DNA of 64,000 bases from Roseiarcus sp963794655. GTDB taxonomy: Bacteria; Pseudomonadota; Alphaproteobacteria; Rhizobiales; Beijerinckiaceae. The notes under the pieces are model-generated. The model searched no databases, was not told the origin of the DNA, and worked only from the letters and a program-made list of their open reading frames with translations. The first letter of the stretch is position 1, and every line of letters starts with the position of its first letter. Location of the stretch: the NCBI GenBank assembly GCA_963794655.1, contig CAWCEV010000005.1, forward strand, positions 186,001 through 250,000, written 5' to 3'. This document shows, one piece after another, positions 57,313-64,000 of the stretch. A program made the position numbers and the translations under genes.

Positions 57313-59670
57313 ATGAACTTTTCCCAACGTCTGACCTTTCTGTTCTCGGCGCCAATGTTTGACGCCGACGACCTCGAGGGCCTGAGAGTCAATCAGATCA
57401 TCGCCGCCATCGAGCGGCTCGGCTTTCAGGTGATCAAGGCGCGCCGGGTCGAAGACGCCGAAATCGCGGTGCAGACCGACGCGGCGATCGGCTGCATGGT
57501 TGTCGACTGGGGCAAGAAGGGCATCGAGGGCAAGGCCGCTTCGCTCATCAACCTGATGCGTAAGCGCGGCCTGGACATGCCGATCGTCGTCCTGGTCAGG
57601 CGCAAGCGCTTCGAGGATATTCCGGTCGAGGTGCTCGACTTCATCGACGGCTATGTGTTTCTGGCCGAGGAGACGCCGGAATTCATCGCCCGCAACCTCG
57701 TCTCGCGCCTCAAGCAATATGCCGACACGCTGAAGACGCCGTTCTTCGGCGCGCTTGTTGACTACCAGGAAGAGGGCAACCAGCTTTGGACATGCCCCGG
57801 CCACAACGGCGGCGTGTTCTACAGCCGCAGCCCCATCGGCCGCATCTTCGTCGAGCATCTGGGGGACGCGATCTTTCGCGACGACCTCGACAATTCGATC
57901 CTCGAACTCGGTGACCTTCTGACCCACGAAGGGCCGGCGCTGCAGGCGCAGAAGGAGGCCGCGGCCATCTTCGGCGCCGAGAAGACCTATTTCGTCCTCA
58001 ACGGCACGTCGTCCGCGAACAAGATCGTGGCGACCAACCTGATTGCGGAGGGCGATCTCGTGCTTTTCGACCGCAACAACCACAAGGCCGCCCACCAGGG
58101 CGCGCTGATGATGAGCGGTGGGATCCCGATCTACCTGTCGACTGACCGCAACGCCTACGGGCTGATCGGCCCGATTCGCGCTGCCGAGCTCGACGAGACG
58201 GCGATCCGCGAGCGCATCCGCGATTGCCCGCTCGTCGAGGACAAGGACGCCTGGAAGCGCGAGCGGCCGTTCAGGGTCGCGGTGATCGAGCAGTGCACTT
58301 ACGATGGCACAATCTACGACGCCCAGCGTATCATCGAGCGCATCGGGAGCTTGTGCGAATACATAATGTTCGACGAGGCCTGGGCGGGCTTCATGAAGTT
58401 TCATCCGCTCTATGAGCGCCGGTTCGCGATGGGCTTGCGCGATCTTGGCGAAAAGTCGCCCGGCATCGTCGCGACCCAGTCGGCGCACAAGCAGCTCGCG
58501 AGCTTTTCGCAGGCCTCGCAGATCCATGTGCGCGACCGGCACATCAAGGGCCAGCGGCGGCGCGTCGAGCATCGCCGCTTCAACGAAGGCTTTATGCAAT
58601 TCGCCTCGACCTCGCCGTTCTATCCGCTGTTCGCCTCGCTCGATGTCGGCGCGCAAATGATGAAGGGCCGTTCGGGTGAGGTGCTGTGGGACGACACGAT
58701 TCGGCTCGGCATCGAACTGCGCAAAAAATTGCGCGCGGTCCGGCGCGAATTCGAGGAGAAGGAGAGAGACCCGGCGCGGCGTTGGTTTTTCGATCCCTTC
58801 GTGCCGCAACGGGTCTCGATCCGCGACGCGGCTCTCGAGGGGGCAACCCACGAGGTCGCGTGGGAGCATGTGTCGACGGACCTCATCGCCCGCGACCCCC
58901 GGTACTGGGGACTGGCGCCCGGCAAATCCTGGCACGGGTTCACGGCGCTCGAACAGGGCTTCGCCATGACCGATCCGGCGAAGCTTACGCTCTTGACTCC
59001 CGGCTTCGACCGGGCGACCGGCGAATACGAGGCCCATGGCGTGCCCGCGCCGGTGGTGGCGCAATATCTGCGCGAGAACCGGGTGGTGCCGGAGAAGAAC
59101 GATCTCAACTCGCTCCTTTTCCTTTTGACGCCGGGAGTCGAGTCGAGCAAGGCGGGCACACTCGTTTCGGCGCTTGTCGCCTTCAAGCGGCTGCATGACG
59201 ACAACGTCCTACTCGACGACGTCATGCCCGAGTTCGTCGCCAAGCGGCCGGCGCGTTACCTCGGAAGGCGGCTCAAGGACCTGTGCGGCGAGATGCACGC
59301 GTTTTTTCGCGACGCGGGCGCAAGTCAGCTGCAGCGGGCGCAATTCGCCGCCAAGCATCTGCCGGAGATGGCCATGACCCCGCGCGAAGCCTCGCGCCAT
59401 CTGGTGCGCAACACTGTCGACTATGTGCCGCTCGAGGCGCTCGAAGGACGCATCGCAACGACGCTTTGGGTCGTCTATCCGCCGGGCATCGCGACCGTCG
59501 TTCCCGGTGAAAGGTTGACCGAGCGGGCTCGGCCGATGATCGAATATCTCAAGATGTTCGAGAAGAGCGCCAACGTGTTCCCAGGCTTCGAGGCGGAAAT
59601 CCAGGGCCTCTATCGTGAGGTCGACGCGACGGGGGCGATTCGGTTCTATACCTACGTCGTTCGGGAATGA
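57313..59670 (+). CDS. Orn/Lys/Arg decarboxylase (large, fold type I)
   Basis: 785 residues. The N-terminal wing (1 to about 130) is receiver-like (MFDADDLEGLRVNQIIAAIERLGFQVIKA). The PLP core has CPGHNGGVFY, FVLNGTSSANK, CTYDGTIYDA, FDEAWAGFMKFHPLY (Asp to PLP) and ATQSAHKQLASFSQAS, where the Lys is the Schiff base. Length fits inducible Arg/Lys/Orn decarboxylases. Which amino acid is used cannot be decided. Product amines link it to the polyamine-type importer at 28.3-32.6 kb, and decarboxylation consumes protons, so acid resistance is possible. Starts at ATG 57313. Confidence 0.93.
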   Translation: MNFSQRLTFLFSAPMFDADDLEGLRVNQIIAAIERLGFQVIKARRVEDAEIAVQTDAAIGCMVVDWGKKGIEGKAASLINLMRKRGLDMPIVVLVRRKRFEDIPVEVLDFIDGYVFLAEETPEFIARNLVSRLKQYADTLKTPFFGALVDYQEEGNQLWTCPGHNGGVFYSRSPIGRIFVEHLGDAIFRDDLDNSILELGDLLTHEGPALQAQKEAAAIFGAEKTYFVLNGTSSANKIVATNLIAEGDLVLFDRNNHKAAHQGALMMSGGIPIYLSTDRNAYGLIGPIRAAELDETAIRERIRDCPLVEDKDAWKRERPFRVAVIEQCTYDGTIYDAQRIIERIGSLCEYIMFDEAWAGFMKFHPLYERRFAMGLRDLGEKSPGIVATQSAHKQLASFSQASQIHVRDRHIKGQRRRVEHRRFNEGFMQFASTSPFYPLFASLDVGAQMMKGRSGEVLWDDTIRLGIELRKKLRAVRREFEEKERDPARRWFFDPFVPQRVSIRDAALEGATHEVAWEHVSTDLIARDPRYWGLAPGKSWHGFTALEQGFAMTDPAKLTLLTPGFDRATGEYEAHGVPAPVVAQYLRENRVVPEKNDLNSLLFLLTPGVESSKAGTLVSALVAFKRLHDDNVLLDDVMPEFVAKRPARYLGRRLKDLCGEMHAFFRDAGASQLQRAQFAAKHLPEMAMTPREASRHLVRNTVDYVPLEALEGRIATTLWVVYPPGIATVVPGERLTERARPMIEYLKMFEKSANVFPGFEAEIQGLYREVDATGAIRFYTYVVRE

Positions 59671-59819
59671 TGGGCTGACCCCCGCGCGCCCGCCGCCGCA
59701 GGCAGTTCCGAGGCTGCCGTGCGCCGGCAAGGAAACGATTGCGCGCCGGCTGGGGCCACGTCATAAGGCGGCGGCCTTGCGTCGAAAGCTCAACAGCGGC
59801 GCGGCCTTTAAGGTTTGGA

Positions 59820-60407
59820 ATGGACGCGAAAGCCGAACTGACAGCTCACAGCCCGATCGAGCATGGCCGGTCGCATGTTTTGATTCGCACGTCCCGAGAC
59901 GGCGACGTGCCGGCGATGCTCGCGATCTACCTGCACCACATCCGGCGCGGCGTCGATCCGGGCGTTGATCCCGGCGAGTTCGAGACGCCGGACACTGAAG
60001 ACATCAAGCGGCGGCGCAAATCGATGAACCGCCGCAAGATGCCGCATCTTGTGGCCGAGGGGGCAGGAACGGTCGTCGGCTACGCCTATGCCGTGCCGTT
60101 CCGCAAACGCCCCGCCTATCGCTACACGATCAAACATTCGATCTATGTGCGCAGCGACCTGCTGCACGCCGGGATCGGTCGCCAGCTCATGACTGCTCTT
60201 ATCGACGCCTGCGCCGCGGCGGGCTTTCGCCAGATGATCGGGTATATCGACGCCGCCAATGTCGCTTCGATCAAGCTCCATGAGGGGTTCGGCTTCCGCC
60301 AGGTCGGCTGCCTGCCGGCGGTCGGCTATAAATTCGGCAAATGGACGGACACCATCATGGTTCAGCGCTCGCTCGGACCGGGCGCTACCGAACCGCCGGC
60401 GGCGTGA
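59820..60407 (+). CDS. GNAT family N-acetyltransferase (phosphinothricin acetyltransferase-like)
   Basis: 195 residues. The core reads VLIRTSRDGDVPAMLAIYLHHIRRG, VVGYAYAVPFRKRPAYRYTIKHSIYV, acetyl-CoA loop LLHAGIGRQLMTALI, and IGYIDAANVASIKLHEGFGFRQVG. The arrangement is that of the phosphinothricin/methionine-sulfone acetyltransferase-like group. It follows the amino acid decarboxylase gene on the same strand by about 150 bases, so an amine or amino acid acceptor is plausible but not shown. Confidence 0.87.
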   Translation: MDAKAELTAHSPIEHGRSHVLIRTSRDGDVPAMLAIYLHHIRRGVDPGVDPGEFETPDTEDIKRRRKSMNRRKMPHLVAEGAGTVVGYAYAVPFRKRPAYRYTIKHSIYVRSDLLHAGIGRQLMTALIDACAAAGFRQMIGYIDAANVASIKLHEGFGFRQVGCLPAVGYKFGKWTDTIMVQRSLGPGATEPPAA

Positions 60408-60444
60408 GCGATGTGTTAGGCCGCATTATTGCGACGAGGCAGGA

Positions 60445-60897
60445 ATGGCGACCTATACCGCGGACGTGAAATGGACGTTGAAGGACGGCGACGATTTCCC
60501 GAAAGGGCGCTTCAGCCGCGGGCATGAAGTGAGCTTCGACGGCGGCGTGACGATGCCTGCGTCCGCGTCGCCGCACGTCGTCGGCAAATGGGCGGTCGAG
60601 GCCGCGGTCGACCCGGAGGAGATGCTGGTCGCTGCTCTCTCCAGCTGCCACATGCTGTCGTTCCTGCATCTGGCCCGGCTCGCCGGCTTTGCGGTGGCGG
60701 CCTATTCCGATCATGCGGAAGGCGTGATGGGGGAGATCGCGCCGGGAAGACAGGCGGTCACAAAGGTCGCGTTGCACCCGCGGATCGAGTGGACGGGCGC
60801 CGCTCCGGACAAGGAGAAGCTCGCGCACCTTCACCATCAAGCCCACGAGGTTTGCTACATCGCAAATTCGGTGACGACGGCAGTTACGGTGGAATAG
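60445..60897 (+). CDS. OsmC family protein
   Basis: 150 residues. Both redox cysteines are present: VAALSSCHMLSFLHLA and AHEVCYIANSVTTAV. Sequence blocks (FSRGHEVSFDGGVTMPASASP, VDPEEMLVAALSSCHM) are those of the OsmC/YhfA-like group that detoxifies hydroperoxides. It starts at ATG 60445, after AGGCAGG. Its 3' end overlaps the convergent cyclase gene by 14 bases. It is clearly different from the OsmC protein at 5466-5981. Confidence 0.9.
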   Translation: MATYTADVKWTLKDGDDFPKGRFSRGHEVSFDGGVTMPASASPHVVGKWAVEAAVDPEEMLVAALSSCHMLSFLHLARLAGFAVAAYSDHAEGVMGEIAPGRQAVTKVALHPRIEWTGAAPDKEKLAHLHHQAHEVCYIANSVTTAVTVE

Positions 60898-62605
60898 GAC
60901 GCCTCGCCATCTCGCTCACGACGCCGCCTGCGCACCCATGGTTGAAAGGGGCGGCGAGATCGGCGGCCCTGGCCGCCCTCCGCGCCTTGAGCCTGGCTTC
61001 TCGGCCGCGAGGCGCGACATCCAGCGCCGGCAGGTCGTCCGGGCCGAAGCCGGCGCGCTGGTAAACCTCCTCGGACATCATCACTTCGCAGCCGAATGTC
61101 TTGGTCATTTCTTCGAGCCGAGCGGCAATGTTGACTGCGTCGCCGATCACCGTGAACTGGGCGTGGCGGTCGTAGCCGATATTGCCGGCGATGGTCACAC
61201 CGGCGTGGATGCCGATGCCGAAGCGGATCGGCTCGAGCAGAGCATGGGCGAGCGCGCCGTTCAGCCTCTCGACTGCGGCGGCGATCGCGGCGCATGCGGT
61301 GACCGCTTGACGGCAGGCGGCTTCGGGCTTCCCGCCCATGCCGAACAGTGCGAGAAGGCCATCGCCGAGGATCTGGTTCGGCTCTCCGCCGGCGGCGAGA
61401 ATCGCACTGCTGACCGCGCTGAGGAACTGGTTGATGACGAACACCGTGTCGAATGGCAGGCGGCCTTCGGCGAGCCGGCTCGAGCCGCGCATGTCAACGA
61501 ACATGATGGCGACATAGCGCTCGACCCCCGAATAGGCCGATCCGGTTCGATAGGCGTCGACCGTCGTCGCATGCGGCGACAACATCGGCATGAACGCGAT
61601 ATCGCTCGTCGGACGAAGTTGGCAGGCAAGCCTGACGCCGGGCGCCGCGCCCACCCGCTCGAGCACCGCATGCTCGGCCGCGCTCGGCGGGGGCAGGGCG
61701 CTCGCGTCGCTCAGCACCCGGATGCGGCAAGTGGAGCAGCGGCCGCGTCCGCCGCACACATGCGCGTGCGGGATGTTGTTGACGAGGCTCGCCTCGAGCA
61801 CACTGAAGCCGCGGGGCGCGCGTATCGTCCGGTCGGGATAAGTCAGGCGGATCGATCCGACCCGTCGTTCGCGCCAATGACGGACGCCTCTGGCGGAGAA
61901 CGTCAACACAAGCGCCGCGCCAAGGAAAGCGAGGATTCGCGTGCGCTCGTCGACCAAGACCGCGTTCTCAGCGAGGGTTCCGACGTGGTCTGGCGACGTG
62001 TTGCGCGTTCGCCACTCAGGGTTCTGAGCCGCCTGCAGCGTTTCCTCGCCTCCATGGTAGTAACCGAGCAGCGCAAGCGTAGGCAGGAGCACGGCAGCGG
62101 CCAGAAGAAGGTCTTTCACGCGCGGGTAGAACGGCTTCAGCCGCAGCCAGAAATGCATCCCGACGCATCCGTGAATCCAGACGATCAGCAACAGCATCGC
62201 CTGCAGCGCGCCTGAAAAAGGCGAGTTGACCCAGAACTTCAGGAATTCCTGCTCGTAACTCTTCTCGAGTTCGAATTGGCTGAGCGCGACGCGGGTGCCG
62301 ACAAAATGATCGGCAAGGAGGAAAGGGATCGAAAGGCCGAGAATGAGCTGCGTCGCCTCGAGCCGGGTCCAGCGAAAATGGCGCCGGGCATAGAGCGCCC
62401 AGAAGCCGAGGCTCATATGGGTGAAGAGCGCCAGGTAAAGGATGACCGCCCCGGGGAGCGACTGCCAGATCGCCTTCTGGACGATGAGGCCCTCGTCCAT
62501 CGCTTCGAGGGAAATGTTACCCAGCGCGTGATTGGCGAAATGCAGCGTCACATAAGTGAAGAGAACGAGGCTGGTCGCGAGCCGGATCTGGCGAAGGCTG
62601 GGCAT
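60884..62605 (-). CDS. Membrane adenylate cyclase with [2Fe-2S] ferredoxin domain
   Basis: 573 residues in three parts. Residues about 8-240 hold six transmembrane helices with several histidines in or near them (22, 26, 63, 100, 145, 151, 184), resembling the diheme membrane anchor described for Sinorhizobium CyaC. Residues about 250-345 are a plant-type ferredoxin domain with cysteines 284, 290, 293 and 328 (AHVCGGRGRCSTC and LACQL). Residues about 360-545 are a class III cyclase domain: metal Asp371 in IMFVDMRGSS and Asp415 in ILGDGLLALFG. It should make cAMP according to redox state. ATG 62605 follows GGAG; a GTG at 62665 overlaps the kinase stop. Confidence 0.9.
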   Translation of the reverse strand: MPSLRQIRLATSLVLFTYVTLHFANHALGNISLEAMDEGLIVQKAIWQSLPGAVILYLALFTHMSLGFWALYARRHFRWTRLEATQLILGLSIPFLLADHFVGTRVALSQFELEKSYEQEFLKFWVNSPFSGALQAMLLLIVWIHGCVGMHFWLRLKPFYPRVKDLLLAAAVLLPTLALLGYYHGGEETLQAAQNPEWRTRNTSPDHVGTLAENAVLVDERTRILAFLGAALVLTFSARGVRHWRERRVGSIRLTYPDRTIRAPRGFSVLEASLVNNIPHAHVCGGRGRCSTCRIRVLSDASALPPPSAAEHAVLERVGAAPGVRLACQLRPTSDIAFMPMLSPHATTVDAYRTGSAYSGVERYVAIMFVDMRGSSRLAEGRLPFDTVFVINQFLSAVSSAILAAGGEPNQILGDGLLALFGMGGKPEAACRQAVTACAAIAAAVERLNGALAHALLEPIRFGIGIHAGVTIAGNIGYDRHAQFTVIGDAVNIAARLEEMTKTFGCEVMMSEEVYQRAGFGPDDLPALDVAPRGREARLKARRAARAADLAAPFNHGCAGGVVSEMARRPIPP

Positions 62606-62661
62606 TGCGGCTCCATCGGCGCGATGGCGGAGAAGGCTCAATGGAGACGGGACATCGCGCC

Positions 62662-64000
62662 TCACTCCGGCGCGTCCAGCCTCTCGCGCACCTTGGCAGC
62701 AAGGTCGTGGAACGAGAAAGGCTTGCCGATCACGTGAACGCCCGGCTCGATGCGGCCGTGGCGGATGATCGCGTCGCGACTATATCCGGTCATGAACAGC
62801 ACTCTTAGGCCGCCGCGAAGCTTGATCGCCTCATCGGCGAGTTCGCGACCGTTCATCTCTCCCGGCATCACGACGTCGGTCAGCAGCAGATCGAACGGCT
62901 CCGCCCCTTCGAGGACGTCCAGAGCGGATTTGGCGCTGAACGATTCGGATACGCGGTAGCCAAGCTCACGCAGGATTTCAGCCGTATAGGCACGGACCGC
63001 GTCGTCGTCCTCGACCACGAGAACCTTTTCGTGTCCCCCGGCTTGCACGAAGGGTTTCCCGTCAACCTTCTTCGAGGCCGTCGGCGCGGCGGATTGGCGC
63101 GGCAGATAAAGCCTGACGACAGTCCCCCTGCCAGGTTCGCTTTCGATTTGGGCCTGTCCGGCGGACTGGCGAGTGAAGCCGTAAACCTGGCTCAAGCCCA
63201 GACCGGTGCCCTTTCCGATCTCTTTGGTCGTGAAAAACGGATCGAACGCGCGCTTGCGCGTTTGTTCATCCATGCCGGCGCCGGTGTCGGCGACTGAGAT
63301 CATAACGTATTCGCCGGGCTCGATCGGTTCGGGCAATGAGCCGACAAAGGCCGCGTCCAGGAATCGGTTTGCCGTTTCGATCACCAGTCTGCCGCCGCGC
63401 GGCATGGCGTCTCTGGCGTTGAGCGCCAGATTGATGAGCGCGTTCTCGAGCTGGTTCGGATCAACGAAGGCGTTCCAAAGCTCTTCGGCAAGGACCGTCT
63501 CGAGCGCAATCTGCTCGCCGAGGGTTCGTCGCATCCAATCGGCTATGCCCTCGACCAGCGCGTTCGCATTAATGACCTGCGGGGCGAGCGCCTGTTGGCG
63601 TGAAAACGCGAGCAGCCGGTCGGTCAGCGCCTGTGCGCGCTGCACGCCTTGAAGCGCCATATCCTTGGCGCGCGCAATTCGGGCCTTCGGCTGGGAATCG
63701 GGCAGACCGGCGATCTGGCGGTCGATGGTGTCGAGCCCGCCGAGGACCAATGTCAGCATGTTATTGAAGTCGTGAGCCACTCCGCCCGTCAGCTGGCCGA
63801 GCGCCTCCATCTTTTGCGATTGTCGCAGATGTTCCTCGAGGCGTCTTCGCTCGGTGACGTCGTGAGCACTGACGATCACGCGCCGCGCTTGGCCCCCACG
63901 CGTCGGGACGGCCGTCGCGGTCGCCTCGACCACGCCGCCGCCGTGCATTCTTTCGTAGCGCCGGCTGCCTCCGTCGCGCAGGCATTCCGCGAGATGCCGG
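62662..64000 (-). CDS. Hybrid sensor histidine kinase (PAS-HisKA-HATPase-REC), 5' end outside window
   Basis: At least 445 residues; the start lies beyond the right edge, since the frame continues without a stop to position 64000. In order: the end of a PAS/PAC sensor module (about RRVIVSAHDVTERR), the dimerisation helix with phospho-His in LTGGVAHDFNNML, ATPase motifs ALINLALNARDAMPRGG (N box), DTGAGM (G1), FDPFFTTKEIGKGTGLGL (F and G2), and a C-terminal receiver with Asp in LLLTDVVMPGEMNG. No membrane helix is visible in this part. It lies upstream of the cyclase gene on the same strand, 56 bases before the likely ATG. Confidence 0.92.
   Translation of the reverse strand, partial: RHLAECLRDGGSRRYERMHGGGVVEATATAVPTRGGQARRVIVSAHDVTERRRLEEHLRQSQKMEALGQLTGGVAHDFNNMLTLVLGGLDTIDRQIAGLPDSQPKARIARAKDMALQGVQRAQALTDRLLAFSRQQALAPQVINANALVEGIADWMRRTLGEQIALETVLAEELWNAFVDPNQLENALINLALNARDAMPRGGRLVIETANRFLDAAFVGSLPEPIEPGEYVMISVADTGAGMDEQTRKRAFDPFFTTKEIGKGTGLGLSQVYGFTRQSAGQAQIESEPGRGTVVRLYLPRQSAAPTASKKVDGKPFVQAGGHEKVLVVEDDDAVRAYTAEILRELGYRVSESFSAKSALDVLEGAEPFDLLLTDVVMPGEMNGRELADEAIKLRGGLRVLFMTGYSRDAIIRHGRIEPGVHVIGKPFSFHDLAAKVRERLDAPE

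Noticed and set aside
57265..59196. A 643-codon open frame antisense to the decarboxylase
   Set aside because: Arg/Leu-rich shadow typical of GC-rich DNA; the opposite strand encodes a well-conserved enzyme through the whole span.

Overview
The window is a GC-rich chromosomal segment from an alphaproteobacterium, most probably of the Hyphomicrobiales (Rhizobiales). Evidence: a cell-cycle regulator ctrA with GANTC (CcrM-type) sites in its upstream region, a CpdR receiver protein beside an N-formylglutamate amidohydrolase, a three-gene transhydrogenase (pntAA-pntAB-pntB), a ROSE-type RNA thermometer before hsp20, a perfect CIRCE before groES, and an sRNA of the alpha-r8/mmgR ('suhB') type divergent from an inositol-monophosphatase-family gene. 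No rRNA, tRNA, CRISPR array, prophage or intact insertion sequence was seen. Nearly all DNA is occupied by ordinary chromosomal genes.

Layout. 1-3.3 kb: GNAT acetyltransferase, inorganic pyrophosphatase, D-lyxose-isomerase-like cupin, nucleoside hydrolase. 3.3-6.8 kb: GNAT, MATE exporter, OsmC, alpha/beta hydrolase. 6.8-9.8 kb: transhydrogenase operon. 10-11.7 kb: fliJ (without fliI) divergent from ctrA. 12-18.4 kb: glutamate synthase gltB-gltD. 18.8-26.9 kb: threonine aldolase, Pro-rich exported protein, hsp20 divergent from a META-domain protein, an SbmA/YddA-type ABC exporter, a secreted 12-cysteine repeat protein, and an FAD hydroxylase. 27-28.3 kb: a three-gene split nitrile hydratase/thiocyanate hydrolase. 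28.3-32.6 kb: a polyamine-type ABC importer. 32.9-34.2 kb: a hydrolase-adenylate cyclase fusion. 34.3-36.4 kb: groES-groEL. 36.8-38.1 kb: two small exported proteins. 38.2-41.7 kb: periplasmic binding protein, cpdR, hutG, the sRNA, hisN. 41.9-45 kb: leuS-lptE. 45-52.5 kb: dipeptide-type ABC importer, DUF2852 protein, binding protein and amidase. 52.5-55.6 kb: lytic transglycosylase and a polytopic membrane protein. 55.6-60.9 kb: acetate kinase, a large Orn/Lys/Arg decarboxylase, GNAT, OsmC. 60.9-64 kb: a membrane adenylate cyclase with an internal [2Fe-2S] ferredoxin domain, coupled to a hybrid histidine kinase that runs off the right edge.

Functional themes are nitrogen handling (GltBD, split nitrile hydratase, amidase, polyamine and dipeptide uptake, amino acid decarboxylase, N-formylglutamate hydrolase), protein and redox stress (GroESL, Hsp20, two OsmC proteins, transhydrogenase), CtrA/CpdR cell-cycle control, and two structurally unusual class III cyclases that point to cAMP (or cGMP) signalling.

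The most rewarding places for a second look are the sRNA at 40.55-40.64 kb, the ROSE thermometer at 21.34-21.41 kb, the split nitrile hydratase at 27.0-28.3 kb, the tandem-repeat cysteine-rich secreted protein at 24.7-25.0 kb, and the ferredoxin-containing membrane cyclase at 60.9-62.6 kb.
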